A DNA stretch of 64,000 bases. It comes from Polaribacter sp. (GTDB lineage: Bacteria > Bacteroidota > Bacteroidia > Flavobacteriales > Flavobacteriaceae). Shown one piece after another: positions 10,480 to 21,481 of the stretch. The notes beneath the pieces are model-generated. The model had not been told where the DNA came from. It saw only the letters and a list, made by a program, of their open reading frames with translations, and made no database searches. The translations under genes and the position numbers were made by a program. The stretch's first letter is position 1, and every line of letters starts with the position of its first letter. The DNA lies in NCBI GenBank assembly GCA_029238315.1, contig JAQWGI010000025.1, positions 1 to 64,000 of the forward strand. Direction: 5' to 3'.

Positions 10480-11166
10480 TTAAAGCATGCTGTTATCTGC
10501 AAAGCTAAAATAATCTTTTTGTGTGATAATTAAATGATCTAGTAATTTTATATCTAAAGTTTCACCAGCATTTTTAATTTTCTTTGTTAATAATTCATCA
10601 AACTTACTAGGCTTTAACTTTCCAGAAGGATGGTTATGGCTAACTAAAATACCAACTGCAGCTAATGCAACTGCCTCTTTAAACAACAACCTTACATCTA
10701 CCATTGTAGCGGTAATTCCGCCTTTACTCAATTGTTTTTTTGCGAGTACTTTATTCGCATTATTAAGGTAAAGTACCCAAAACTCTTCATGTGCTAATTC
10801 GCCAATTATAGGTTGTAAAATCTCAAATGCTGTAGCACTACTCTGTACAATTGGCTTTTGACTAACCTGTTCAAAGCGCCTTCTTTTTCCTAATTCTAAA
10901 GCTGTAATTATAGATACCGCCCTCGCCTCTCCTATTCCATTAAACTTGATTAACTGCTCATAAGTTAAAGCAGCCAATTCATTGATATTATTATTCACAG
11001 AACTTAAAATTCTTTTACTTAATGCAACTGCACTTTCTTTTTTTGTTCCCGAGCCAATTAAAATAGCAATCAATTCTGCATCAGACAACACTGTTTTTCC
11101 TTTTAGCAATAATTTTTCTCTAGGACGATCTTCTAACGCCCAAGATTTAATAGTTAACTTTTTCAT
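10480..11166 (-). CDS. radC: RadC family protein (JAB/MPN domain)
   Basis: 'MKKLTIKSWALEDRPREKLLLKG' and 'ILVSHNHPSGKLKPSKFD' JAMM motif. Confidence 0.92.
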   Translation of the reverse strand: MKKLTIKSWALEDRPREKLLLKGKTVLSDAELIAILIGSGTKKESAVALSKRILSSVNNNINELAALTYEQLIKFNGIGEARAVSIITALELGKRRRFEQVSQKPIVQSSATAFEILQPIIGELAHEEFWVLYLNNANKVLAKKQLSKGGITATMVDVRLLFKEAVALAAVGILVSHNHPSGKLKPSKFDELLTKKIKNAGETLDIKLLDHLIITQKDYFSFADNSML

Positions 11167-11256
11167 TCTCGCTTTTTATTTATAAATATATAATTTATTT
11201 ACAGTATTAAATTTGAATATTAGATTCTTTTTTTTGTTGATGCCACTAAAGAACAA

Positions 11257-11264
11257 TACCTTTG
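11257..11264 (+). promoter_or_regulatory. Promoter of trkA: TTG (11234-11236) - 20 nt - TACCTTTG
   Basis: Fits flavobacterial TTG/TANNTTTG consensus and spacing. Confidence 0.5.
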
Positions 11265-11291
11265 TAGATTATCTTTCATTTTTTAATTTAT

Positions 11292-12641
11292 ATGAAAATC
11301 ATAATAGCTGGTGCAGGAGACGTTGGCTTCCATTTAGCCAAATTATTATCTTATGAAGCTCAAGACACCTATGTAATTGACTTTGATGGTGATAAATTAG
11401 AGTACATAAACAATCATTTAGATGTTTTTACTAAAAAGGGTGATGCTACGTCAATCAAACTTTTAAAAGAAATTGGAATTGATTCTGCTGATTTATTACT
11501 CGCTGTTACCGAATCTCAAAACACAAATTTTACGATTTCTGTAATTGGAAAAGCGCTTGGAGTACAAAAAACAATTGCTAGAATTAACAATCCTGAGTTT
11601 TTAAAGAATGATGTTGTTGATTTTAAAAAATTTGGAATTGATGTAATGATATCTCCTCAAGAGTTAGCGGCTAATGAAATTAAAATGCTACTAAATCAAT
11701 CTTGTTTTAATGATACTGTAGAATTTGAAAAAGGGTTATTTAATATCTTAGGAACAACTTTAGAATACAAATCTCCTATATTAGATTTAACGGTTAAAGA
11801 AGCTAAAGAAAAATTTCCTTCGGTTGATTTTATTACCATCGCTATCAAAAGAGAAGGAATATCTCAAACTATAATTCCGCGTGGAGATACTGTTTTCAAT
11901 ATAAAAGATCAGGTTTATTTTTCGGTGCCAAAAACAAGCATTGATAAATTACATCCAATAACCGGTCAAGAGCAAGTTACTATTAAAAACGTAATGATTC
12001 TTGGCGGAAGCAGCATTGGATACAAAACCGCTAGAAATCTTTGTAAAGAAAATTTTAAAGTAAAAATAATTGAAGAAGATAAAGACAGAGCTCTAGATTT
12101 GGCAGATAAACTATCTAATGCACTAGTAATACATGGAGATGGAAGAGATATTGAGTTACTAGAAGAAGAAAATATTAGAGAAATGGATGCTTTTATTGCT
12201 GTAACTGGCAATTCTGAAACAAATATTATGTCTTGTTTAGTCGCAAAATCTAAAGGCGTAAAAAAAACAATTGCCTTGGTAGAAAACATGGATTACATGA
12301 ACATCTCTCAAACGATTGGAATTGACACGCTGATTAACAAAAAACTTTTAGCAGCAAGTAGTATTTTTAAACACATTAGAAAAGGAGAAGTTTTAGCACT
12401 TGCTAATCTACACAATATTGATGCAGAAATTTTTGAATTTGAAGTGAAACCAAAATCTAAGGTTACCAAAAAACCAATTGGAGAATTAAAATTTCCAAGA
12501 GAAGCTGTTTTTGGCGGAATCATAAGAGATGGAAAAGCATTAATGTCTTTTGGAGATTTTCAAATAATTGCAGGAGACAAAGCCATTGTATTCTGTTTAC
12601 CAGATGCCATATCTACTGTAGAAGAACTATTCAAATCTTAA
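11292..12641 (+). CDS. trkA: Trk system potassium transporter TrkA (duplicated RCK-N/RCK-C)
   Basis: Two Rossmann RCK-N motifs (IIAGAGDVGFHLAKLL; MILGGSSIGYKTARNL). Confidence 0.92.
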   Translation: MKIIIAGAGDVGFHLAKLLSYEAQDTYVIDFDGDKLEYINNHLDVFTKKGDATSIKLLKEIGIDSADLLLAVTESQNTNFTISVIGKALGVQKTIARINNPEFLKNDVVDFKKFGIDVMISPQELAANEIKMLLNQSCFNDTVEFEKGLFNILGTTLEYKSPILDLTVKEAKEKFPSVDFITIAIKREGISQTIIPRGDTVFNIKDQVYFSVPKTSIDKLHPITGQEQVTIKNVMILGGSSIGYKTARNLCKENFKVKIIEEDKDRALDLADKLSNALVIHGDGRDIELLEEENIREMDAFIAVTGNSETNIMSCLVAKSKGVKKTIALVENMDYMNISQTIGIDTLINKKLLAASSIFKHIRKGEVLALANLHNIDAEIFEFEVKPKSKVTKKPIGELKFPREAVFGGIIRDGKALMSFGDFQIIAGDKAIVFCLPDAISTVEELFKS

Positions 12642-12644
12642 TAA

Positions 12645-14144
12645 ATGAATTCTCTAAACTTAAAAATCATTTACCGTTTCCTAGGCTTAACAGCGATATT
12701 AAACGGAATTTTTATGTTTATAGCAGTTCCTTTCAGTATGTACAACAAAGAGGCTGCAACATATGGTATTTTAAATGCAGGAATTGTAACTGTTTTCCTG
12801 GGATTAATACTCTATTTTTTTAACAAACCTACCTCTACTAACATTCAAAAAAAGGAAGGATACTTAATCGTCACCCTAGGGTGGTTAATCCTCTCTACAA
12901 CAGGTATGTTACCTTATCTTTTTAGCGGAGCAATACCCAATATTACAGACGCTTTTTTTGAAACGCTATCTGGATATTCCACAACCGGGTCCTCTATTTT
13001 ATCTGATATAGAAGGTATGCCAAAAGGCATCTTATTTTGGCGCAGTGCAACACATTGGATAGGCGGAATGGGAATTATTGTTTTAACAATTGCTATTTTG
13101 CCCTTATTAGGAATTGGAGGAATGCAGCTTTTCATGGCAGAAGCTCCTGGACCATCAACAGATAAATTACACCCTAGAATTTCTGATACCGCCAAACGCC
13201 TTTGGCTCATTTATGTAACATTAACTTTTAGTGAATTTTTCTTATTAAAATTTGCAGGAATGAGTTGGTTTGATGCCATAAATCATGCTATGTCTACAAT
13301 GAGTACAGGAGGTTTTTCTACAAAAAACGAGAGTTTAGCTCATTACAATTCAATGCCAATGGTACAATATATTGTAATTGCTTTTATGTTTATTGCAGGA
13401 ACCAATTTTGTGTTGACCTATTTTGCGCTTAAAGGAAAGATTCGTAAAATTTTTCAGAGCGAAGAATTTAAATATTACTTTTTTGGGACTCTTTTCGTTG
13501 CTACAATTATTGCCGTTATTATACTTTTTTATCAAGATCCAAATTTAACTACAACAGTTGCACATCCAAAAGTATATGGAGAAATAGAAAGTGCTATTAG
13601 GCACGCCCTTTTTCAGGTTATCTCAGTAATTACAACGACTGGTTTTGTAACAGCAGATTTCACCATGTGGAGTTTCTTAGCAACTAGTATCTTCTTCTCT
13701 CTATTTTTTGTAGGAGGTTCTGCTGGTTCTACAAGTGGTGGTGTAAAAATTGTTAGACACATAGTTATGCTAAAAAGTAGTTTTTTAGAATTTAAAAAAG
13801 CACTACACCCAAACGCTATAATTCCTGTGAGATATGATAATAAACCAGTAAACCATACCATTGTATTTAATATTATATCTTTCTTTATTATCTACATGCT
13901 CATTTTTGTAGTATCTTCTGTAATCTTAACTTTTTTAGGCCTAGATTTTATTTCTGCACTTGGAGCTGCCAGTTCTTCCTTAGGAAACATTGGGCCAGCA
14001 ATTGGCTCCGTTAGCCCTGTAGATAACTATGCTCATTTATCTGATGCTGCAAAATGGTTTTGTGCATTTTTAATGTTAATTGGTCGCTTAGAACTATTTA
14101 CTGTTTTAATTTTATTTTCTCCTTTCTTCTGGAGAAAAAACTAA
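12645..14144 (+). CDS. trkH: TrkH family potassium uptake protein
   Basis: Selectivity-filter like repeats 'SGYSTTGSSIL', 'STMSTGGFSTKN', 'TTTGFVTADF', 'SSLGNIGPAIG'; 3 nt after trkA. Confidence 0.92.
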   Translation: MNSLNLKIIYRFLGLTAILNGIFMFIAVPFSMYNKEAATYGILNAGIVTVFLGLILYFFNKPTSTNIQKKEGYLIVTLGWLILSTTGMLPYLFSGAIPNITDAFFETLSGYSTTGSSILSDIEGMPKGILFWRSATHWIGGMGIIVLTIAILPLLGIGGMQLFMAEAPGPSTDKLHPRISDTAKRLWLIYVTLTFSEFFLLKFAGMSWFDAINHAMSTMSTGGFSTKNESLAHYNSMPMVQYIVIAFMFIAGTNFVLTYFALKGKIRKIFQSEEFKYYFFGTLFVATIIAVIILFYQDPNLTTTVAHPKVYGEIESAIRHALFQVISVITTTGFVTADFTMWSFLATSIFFSLFFVGGSAGSTSGGVKIVRHIVMLKSSFLEFKKALHPNAIIPVRYDNKPVNHTIVFNIISFFIIYMLIFVVSSVILTFLGLDFISALGAASSSLGNIGPAIGSVSPVDNYAHLSDAAKWFCAFLMLIGRLELFTVLILFSPFFWRKN

Positions 14145-14215
14145 AAGCGCTCTTCTTATAAAGCATCTTTTGATTTAATTTATTTTTATTAACTTTAGTA
14201 AAAATTTTCAACGCT

Positions 14216-16513
14216 ATGAAAAATAAATACTCTTTAAGAGTAAGCATACTTGTATGCCTACTTTTCTTCTATTCAATTCTTAGTTTTTCTCAAACAGCAG
14301 GAGATATAGCTTTTATCGGTTTTAATACAGATGGAGATGATGATTTTGCAATTGTAGTTTTGGCAGACATCACTAATAAAACGATTTACTTTACGGATAC
14401 AGAAACTACCGGAATTGATACTCCAAGCACTTTAGAAACAGGTGAAGGAACCATAGTTTGGAGCACCGGTACAAAAACGATTAAAGCAGGAACAGTAATT
14501 ACTTTTACAGATGTTGACAACATAAGGAATCCTAATTTTGGGGTTTCTGTTGGTGCAATATCGAGATACGGATCTTTCAATTTATCTGCAAGTAAAGATG
14601 GTATAATTGCATTTATTGGCTCAGATATCAATACACCTACAACCTATATTGCAGCCATACAAATAGGAAATGACAACAGTTATCTTGGACCTTTTGATGG
14701 TGATGCAGTTACACTGACAAATACGGGTTTAGTGATAGGAACTTCAATTATTATAGCTGATAATTCTGCTTCTCCTGACGGTGGATATTACAGTATTGGA
14801 TCGAAATCTAGTGAAACATCTTTTAGTGCATACTATACGTTAATAAACACAAATAGTAATTGGTTAACCTCAAATTCTGATGGAGAACTATTTGTACCTT
14901 ATTCACAAGAAGCATTTACAACAAACAGCACAACTTGGACGGGTGCTGCTAGTTCTATTTGGAATTTGACAGAAAACTGGACAAACGGAATTCCTACTAG
15001 CGCTTCGTTGGTTTCCATACCAAATACAACAACATCTCCAATAATTAGTTCAAATACGACTGCTTTCGCAGGAAATATAACGATAAATACAGGTAGTACT
15101 TTAACAATTTATACTATAAATGCGCTCTCTGTAAATGGCAATTTAACAATTGATGGTGGTTTGATTTTAAAGAATGGAAGCTCATTAATTATCCACGGAA
15201 CTTCAACAGGTAATTTAAACTATACAAGACACTTACCAACCGCAAACTGGTACTTAGTATCAAGCCCAGTTATTGGTGAAACATCAGCAAATATAATTGC
15301 CAATTCACCAATAATTACCCAAAATACTGAGTTAGAATATGCAATTGGAACTTATGAAGATGGATGGACCTATAATTACAATGGACCATGGAATTCTGGA
15401 AATGGATTTACAATCAAAAAAACAACAAAGGGTTCTCTAAACTTCACAGGATTGCTACCTACTAAAGATTATGCATTAACGACATTTGACACAACTTCCG
15501 ATTTTGGCCTGTATGGAAACCCCTATCCGGCTTATATTGCTGCAAACAGCAATGCTGATGTTATAAATAATTTATTATCAGTAAATAGTACTAGAGGACA
15601 AGATGAATTGGCAGAATTAACCATCTGGTTTTGGAACCAATCTACAGCTAGTTATGAAGCTGTTAATCACGCATCAGCTGCGAGTTACATTGCTCCAAGT
15701 CAAGGTTTTTTTGTAAAGCTGAAAAATGGATTTGGAGATGGCAAACTAGATTTTAAAGAAGCAATGCAATCACACCAAACAACTGATATTTTTAAAAAAA
15801 ATAAAAAAAAACAAACTCCAAAAATTATAATCCTTGCCAACAGCAATATAGAAACTAAATCTACCAAATTACTTTATATTGATGGATGTTCTGAAGATTT
15901 TGATAACGGATTTGACAGCTCAATCTTTGCAGAAAAAGCATCGAATTTTGAATTGTATAGCGGCTTGGCATCTAAAACCAATAAACAAAAATTAGCAATA
16001 CAATCTTTACCTAACTGGAACTATGAAAATATAACAATTCCATTAGGAGTAACCCTAGACACTAACAAAGAGGTTACTTTCTCTATAAACCACACAAGTT
16101 TACCAACAGGTTTAATGGTATTTATTGAAGATAAAGTTCAAAAAACGATTACTAGGCTAGACAAAATTAACGATAATTATCACACCTTTTTAAAGAGTAT
16201 AAATAGTGGTTTTGGGAGGTTTTACTTAAGAACTTCATTTACAGACTTGAGAAAAACCTTAAATATTCGCAATTTTAACGCTCTTCAAACCCAAGTTTAT
16301 ATAAATTCAAAACGAAAATTAATAGTTTCTAAATTAAAAAATAATGCAACAGTTTTTGTGTATAATTATTTAGGTCAACAAGTACTTCATCAAAAAATAT
16401 TAAAAAATGAAAACTCAGAAATTCTGCTTTCAAATAGAATAAAAAGTGGAATTTATATCATCAAAATAAAAACAGTCAAAGGATTGGTTAACAAAAAAAT
16501 TTACATAAATTAA
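14216..16513 (+). CDS. T9SS type A sorting domain-containing secreted protein
   Basis: Signal peptide; C-terminal sorting domain '...VFVYNYLGQQVLHQKIL...SGIYIIKIKTVKGLVNKKIYIN'. Confidence 0.85.
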   Translation: MKNKYSLRVSILVCLLFFYSILSFSQTAGDIAFIGFNTDGDDDFAIVVLADITNKTIYFTDTETTGIDTPSTLETGEGTIVWSTGTKTIKAGTVITFTDVDNIRNPNFGVSVGAISRYGSFNLSASKDGIIAFIGSDINTPTTYIAAIQIGNDNSYLGPFDGDAVTLTNTGLVIGTSIIIADNSASPDGGYYSIGSKSSETSFSAYYTLINTNSNWLTSNSDGELFVPYSQEAFTTNSTTWTGAASSIWNLTENWTNGIPTSASLVSIPNTTTSPIISSNTTAFAGNITINTGSTLTIYTINALSVNGNLTIDGGLILKNGSSLIIHGTSTGNLNYTRHLPTANWYLVSSPVIGETSANIIANSPIITQNTELEYAIGTYEDGWTYNYNGPWNSGNGFTIKKTTKGSLNFTGLLPTKDYALTTFDTTSDFGLYGNPYPAYIAANSNADVINNLLSVNSTRGQDELAELTIWFWNQSTASYEAVNHASAASYIAPSQGFFVKLKNGFGDGKLDFKEAMQSHQTTDIFKKNKKKQTPKIIILANSNIETKSTKLLYIDGCSEDFDNGFDSSIFAEKASNFELYSGLASKTNKQKLAIQSLPNWNYENITIPLGVTLDTNKEVTFSINHTSLPTGLMVFIEDKVQKTITRLDKINDNYHTFLKSINSGFGRFYLRTSFTDLRKTLNIRNFNALQTQVYINSKRKLIVSKLKNNATVFVYNYLGQQVLHQKILKNENSEILLSNRIKSGIYIIKIKTVKGLVNKKIYIN

Positions 16514-16954
16514 TTTCAAAAAAACAATCAAAAAAATGCACAAAAGATCACTCGCAAACAAGCTTTCAAAATACTCGATAATATAGTAATCGTGATACTT
16601 TAAAAGGCATAGCGCCGACTTGATATTATTCTTGAAAGCAGCACAAGTAAAAAGTCTTATTTCTCTTGGAGGTAGTTTTAAGTTAAAATTGAATTCTAAG
16701 CAGTAAGATTTTTAAATATAAAACAGAACTCTACTAAAAAAAATCAACTAGTCGTATACATACTTCTAAAAGAGATGCAAAAATAGCGTGTTTTTAATTG
16801 CGAAATTTTAGAAGAAAAAAGAACACTTCATTAGCTGTATTTTTAATGCTAATAGAAATAATTGTGATACTAATATCTACTTCTATTAACAATAAAAGAA
16901 ATCTAAGGCCCTAGCTAGCTGAAATCACTCATTAAAAATAGTTTGTGCAACTTT

Positions 16955-18307
16955 TTAAATAAAGGCTTTTATTTCGTTAAAATTTAAACCACCATAATTA
17001 CCAGAACTCATCAGTAATAAAGCAGTATTCTGAAGGTTTTGAGAAAACAAAAAATCTTTAAACTCAACTGGATTTGTATAGATAATTAAATCATCTCTAT
17101 CAAAAGCAGCTGCTATTTGCTCTTTGGAAACTGCATCTAATTGTTTAATTTTCACAGCATCTGGAGAGTAAAACACTACTGCTTTATCAGCTGCATTTAA
17201 AGCACCTCTATATTCAGATAAAAATGTAGCATTTAAACTAGAATAAGTATGTAATTCTAAACAAGCTAAAACAGTTCTTTCAGAGTATTGTTCTTTAACA
17301 GCCTTAGTTGTAGCATTAACTTTAGAAGGAGAATGTGCAAAATCTTTAAATACGACAGTAGTTGTATTCTCTACAATTTTTTCTAGTCGTTTACTTGCAC
17401 CTTTAAATGACACTATAGCTTCATAAAAATCATCTTGATCAATGCCCATGTGCTGACAAATCCATTTTGCCCCTGCTAAATTTTGTAAATTATGGCTTCC
17501 AAAAAACTCTAAAGGCAGGTCTCCCTCTTCAGTATTTAAAAATGTAGTTCCGTTTTCAATAAAATGATCAGGTGTTCTATATGGATACTTTTTAATGGAT
17601 GCAGTAGATTCTTCAACCAGCTTTTTCACAATTTCATCTTCTTCATTGTAAACTAAAATTCCACCATTGGTAATCGAACTGATAAAAACCTCAAATTGTG
17701 ACACATAGCTCTCAAAAGTTGGGAATACATTTATATGATCCCAAGCAATACCACTTAACAATGCAATATTGGGTTTATAAAGATGAAATTTTGGCCTTAA
17801 ATCTATAGGTGAGCTAAGATATTCATCGCCCTCTAAAACAGAAAAATCATTTTCTTCTGTTAAATGTACCATAGTTTCAAAACCTTCTAACTGTGCGCCA
17901 ACCATAAAGTCTACCTCTTTTTCGTGGTAATGCAACACGTGTAAAATCATTGAAGTAATGGTTGTTTTACCATGAGAACCACCAATTACAACTCTAGTTT
18001 TATTTTTTGCTTGATCAAATAAAAACGCTGGATACGAATATATCTTAATTCCTAATTCTTGTGCTTTTTTTAATTCTGGATTGTCTTTTTTAGCATGCAT
18101 TCCTAAAATTACTGCATCTAAATTTTGATGAATTTTATCTGAAAACCAACCTAGTTCTTTTGGCAATAAACCATAGCTTTCTAATCTAGACTTTGATGGT
18201 TCGTGAATTGCATCATCACTACCAGTAATAATAAAACCTTTTTTTGATAATGCAATGGCAAGGTTATGCATTGCGCTTCCTCCAATAGAAATAAAGTGTA
18301 TGTTCAT
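16955..18307 (-). CDS. mpl: UDP-N-acetylmuramate:L-alanyl-gamma-D-glutamyl-meso-diaminopimelate ligase-like Mur ligase (Mpl)
   Basis: 'IHFISIGGSAMHNLAIAL', 'VIGGSHGKTTITSMILHVL', 'FKDFAHSPSKVNATTKAVKE'. Confidence 0.85.
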   Translation of the reverse strand: MNIHFISIGGSAMHNLAIALSKKGFIITGSDDAIHEPSKSRLESYGLLPKELGWFSDKIHQNLDAVILGMHAKKDNPELKKAQELGIKIYSYPAFLFDQAKNKTRVVIGGSHGKTTITSMILHVLHYHEKEVDFMVGAQLEGFETMVHLTEENDFSVLEGDEYLSSPIDLRPKFHLYKPNIALLSGIAWDHINVFPTFESYVSQFEVFISSITNGGILVYNEEDEIVKKLVEESTASIKKYPYRTPDHFIENGTTFLNTEEGDLPLEFFGSHNLQNLAGAKWICQHMGIDQDDFYEAIVSFKGASKRLEKIVENTTTVVFKDFAHSPSKVNATTKAVKEQYSERTVLACLELHTYSSLNATFLSEYRGALNAADKAVVFYSPDAVKIKQLDAVSKEQIAAAFDRDDLIIYTNPVEFKDFLFSQNLQNTALLLMSSGNYGGLNFNEIKAFI

Positions 18308-18494
18308 TTTAAAATTAAATCACCAATTATCGTTCAAAAATACGAAAACAATTAGGGGGTTAAATATATTTATTACTTTTATTTATATTGTGTACATTTG
18401 TAATATACTCCCCCCTAAAATGCAAAACTCACTCTAAGCTACATTTCCCCCCAGTGTATTAGATTAAGAAAAACAAACCTTACAAATTAAAACA

Positions 18495-18965
18495 ATGGGG
18501 AAATTATTTTTATTTTTTAGCTTATCAATTGCTACACTTTTTACAGCAAAATCACAAGTAATTTCTAAAAATGCAATTGGTCTTCGAGGGAATTACAATA
18601 ACGATTTTAGAACAGAAATAACTTATCAAAGCATTATTGGGTATACCAATAGGTTAGAAGTAAACTTGGGCCTTTTTAAACAAGAAGATGATGCTAAATA
18701 TTTTAAAGCAACAACTATTTTTCAATGGGTGTGGCAGCTTGCAAACAAACTTAACTGGCATTCTGGTTTTGGTGGTGGTGTTGGTAATTACAAAGACAAT
18801 TCAAAATCTAAAACATTTACATTTGCTACAGGAAGTGTTGGCATAGAGTACAATTTTAAGGCCCCAGTTATTATGGCTTTAGATTACCATCAAGAGTATG
18901 GTTTTTATGATGTCTATGAAGGATTAAAATCTAATATTGGTTTAAGTTTACGTTATCAATTTTAA
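18495..18965 (+). CDS. Hypothetical outer-membrane beta-barrel-like protein
   Basis: Signal peptide, alternating hydrophobic pattern, C-terminal LSLRYQF. Confidence 0.6.
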   Translation: MGKLFLFFSLSIATLFTAKSQVISKNAIGLRGNYNNDFRTEITYQSIIGYTNRLEVNLGLFKQEDDAKYFKATTIFQWVWQLANKLNWHSGFGGGVGNYKDNSKSKTFTFATGSVGIEYNFKAPVIMALDYHQEYGFYDVYEGLKSNIGLSLRYQF

Positions 18966-19058
18966 CTATTTATTTAGTAAGAATTTCTTTTAAGTAGAAG
19001 TTAGATTCTATAAATAAAAACAATATTTATTTTGTATTTTTGTTGAAAATATTTTTCA

Positions 19059-19877
19059 ATGGATATCACTTTAATTCCCAATATTAAACATACAGATTCA
19101 AACAATTTTTTTCTACTTGCGGGCCCCTGCTCTATTGAAGGAGAAGAAATGGCAATGCGAATTGCTGAAAAGGTATTAGAAGTTACCAATAAGCTAGAAA
19201 TTCCGTTTATTTTTAAAGGGAGTTTTAAAAAAGCAAACCGAAGTAGAGTTGATAGTTTTACAGGAATTGGAGATGAAAAAGCATTAAAAATATTACGTAA
19301 AGTCTCAGAAACTTTCAACGTACCAACAGTTACAGATATCCATGAAGTCTCTGATGCAGAAAAAGCAGCACAATATGTAGACGTGCTACAAATTCCTGCA
19401 TTTTTGGTTCGTCAAACAGATTTAGTTGTGGCAGCAGCAAAAACAGGAAAAGTTGTCAATCTTAAAAAAGGTCAATTTATGAGTCCTTCTGCAATGCAAC
19501 ATGCTGTAAAAAAAGTAACAGATTCTGGAAATGATCAGGTAATGATTACCGATAGAGGAACCATGTTTGGTTATCAAGATATGATAGTTGATTTTAGAGG
19601 GATTCCTGAAATGCGTCAATTTGCGCCTACTGTTTTAGACATTACCCACTCTTTACAGCAACCAAATCAAACTTCTGGTGTTACGGGAGGAAGACCAGAA
19701 ATGATTGAAACAATTGCAAGAGCTGGAATTGTAAATAATGTTGATGGACTGTTTTTAGAAACACATTTTGATCCTGCAAACGCAAAAAGTGATGGTGCAA
19801 ATATGTTGCATTTAAACCATTTAGAGGGATTATTGAGCAATTTAGTTGCCATTAGAAAAACGATAAACAACTTATAA
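19059..19877 (+). CDS. kdsA: 3-deoxy-8-phosphooctulonate synthase
   Basis: 'FFLLAGPCSIEGEEMAMRIAE', 'FKGSFKKANRSRVDSFTGIG', 'TGGRPEMI'. Confidence 0.95.
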   Translation: MDITLIPNIKHTDSNNFFLLAGPCSIEGEEMAMRIAEKVLEVTNKLEIPFIFKGSFKKANRSRVDSFTGIGDEKALKILRKVSETFNVPTVTDIHEVSDAEKAAQYVDVLQIPAFLVRQTDLVVAAAKTGKVVNLKKGQFMSPSAMQHAVKKVTDSGNDQVMITDRGTMFGYQDMIVDFRGIPEMRQFAPTVLDITHSLQQPNQTSGVTGGRPEMIETIARAGIVNNVDGLFLETHFDPANAKSDGANMLHLNHLEGLLSNLVAIRKTINNL

Positions 19878-19901
19878 CTTTTTATCTTACAAAGTTTATA
19901 A

Positions 19902-20111
19902 TTATCTCAGTTTTCGGAGTAAATCTTCCAATCCGTTTAATTTCAATTCATACACTAACCCCAACATCTTACCTAGCTTTCCTGGTGGAAAACCCTTGTT
20001 ATTATACCAAACAACATAATGTTCAGGCAACTCTATTAAGTAGCTGCCTTTGTATTTTCCAAAAGGCATTTTTGCTTTAGCAGTATCTAATAAAAACTGT
20101 CTGTTTTGCAT
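19902..20111 (-). CDS. DUF3820 family protein
   Basis: 'MPFGKYKGSYLIELPEHYVVWYNNKGFPPGKLGKML' signature. Confidence 0.85.
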   Translation of the reverse strand: MQNRQFLLDTAKAKMPFGKYKGSYLIELPEHYVVWYNNKGFPPGKLGKMLGLVYELKLNGLEDLLRKLR

Positions 20112-21319
20112 TAATCTTTAGTATCAACAAATTCTTGCAAATAAGAATAACGAGGTGTAAGTTTTCCATTTTCCGTCATTTTTGCTCTTGATAAAACACC
20201 TTTCTTATCATTGTTAAAAAAAGCAGGAATCACATTTTCTAAAAACAAAGAACCAAAACCTTCACTAGCATCTTTTGGCAATTCGCAAGGCAAGTTATCA
20301 ACCGCCATGACAACAATAGCACTTTCATGATTAAAACCTACTTCTGATCCTGTTTTTGGATTATAACCATAAATTGGGTCTGCAATGGTTGATGGACGAA
20401 TTGTTGATGCAACAGGGCCATCAATATCACAGGATATATCTGCCACAAATTTAATTTTAAAATCTGGTGATTTGGCATCTTCTTTAGTATATAAGAATGG
20501 AGAACCATCTCCAAAAAAATGACCAGCAATAAAATAATCGGTTACTTTAGCAAAACGATTAAAATCAGACATGTAGTTTTCTGGATGGTTGTAAAAATCT
20601 TTATTGTCAATAACCTGTCCATCTTTACGTTTGTTATAATCAAGCACATCAACCAAACAATATACTGGTTCAGTAAACGTATCTTTCAAATAAGAGTTTA
20701 CAGAAACTTTTTTGATAGCCATTGCGTCTAACATCTCCTTGGCTCCGTAAGCAACTTTTCCGCTTCCTGTTAATAAAATTTTTATTGCTGGCAACTCAAT
20801 ATTTTTAAGTTCAGAAATTAAACTCTTCTGATCAGTTAAACTTTCTGCCTTTGGTAAATTAAACGTTTTATTCTTTAAACCAATTGCTCTAAATCCGTTG
20901 TATGCACCTACGATTCCTGCATAACGCCCAAAGCCAATTAATCTAGCACCATTATCTTTAACAATGGTTTCATGGTCGTATAATTCGATTTTTTTTTCTA
21001 AAATCACCTGTAATAATCTACGATTATAAGGTTGCTTTTTTATGGTGTGCGAAAAGAAAAAATATTTTTTATTCGGAATTAAAGCTTCTTTAGGAACCTC
21101 TTTAACACCAAGCAATACATCACAATCACTAACATCATTAACAACTTCAAAACCTGCTTTTCTGTATGCTTCATCAGAAAACACACGAATATCGGAGCTT
21201 TCTACTTTAATAATTGCGTTTGAGAATTGTTTCTGAAACTCTTGTAATTTTGCAGGAGAAAAAACAACCCTTCTATCTGGTGGGTTTTTACGCTCTTTTA
21301 TAATTCCGAATTTCATCAT
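20111..21319 (-). CDS. NAD(P)-dependent oxidoreductase, alanine dehydrogenase/saccharopine dehydrogenase-like
   Basis: 'FGIIKERKNPPDRRVVFSPAKL' AlaDh/PNT N-terminal-like and 'ILLTGSGKVAYGAKEML'. Confidence 0.75.
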   Translation of the reverse strand: MMKFGIIKERKNPPDRRVVFSPAKLQEFQKQFSNAIIKVESSDIRVFSDEAYRKAGFEVVNDVSDCDVLLGVKEVPKEALIPNKKYFFFSHTIKKQPYNRRLLQVILEKKIELYDHETIVKDNGARLIGFGRYAGIVGAYNGFRAIGLKNKTFNLPKAESLTDQKSLISELKNIELPAIKILLTGSGKVAYGAKEMLDAMAIKKVSVNSYLKDTFTEPVYCLVDVLDYNKRKDGQVIDNKDFYNHPENYMSDFNRFAKVTDYFIAGHFFGDGSPFLYTKEDAKSPDFKIKFVADISCDIDGPVASTIRPSTIADPIYGYNPKTGSEVGFNHESAIVVMAVDNLPCELPKDASEGFGSLFLENVIPAFFNNDKKGVLSRAKMTENGKLTPRYSYLQEFVDTKD

Positions 21320-21481
21320 TTTAACAAGTATTTATTTTGCTCGAAGATATTCCATTTTATAAAGCTATACAAACGCAATTATTATTGTTTTTATTATTAA
21401 ATTTGCATGCTGTTCTTTAGAATGGTTTTTTGAAATCTTTTTTTTAAAAACTTTGTGTTTTACAAAAAAAACAAAAAAAAC

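Noticed and set aside
10480-11166. RadC as a mobile-element or defence marker
   Set aside because: Neighbours are housekeeping genes (polysaccharide deacetylase, trkA) and there are no integrase, repeats or tRNA boundary; looks like the chromosomal radC
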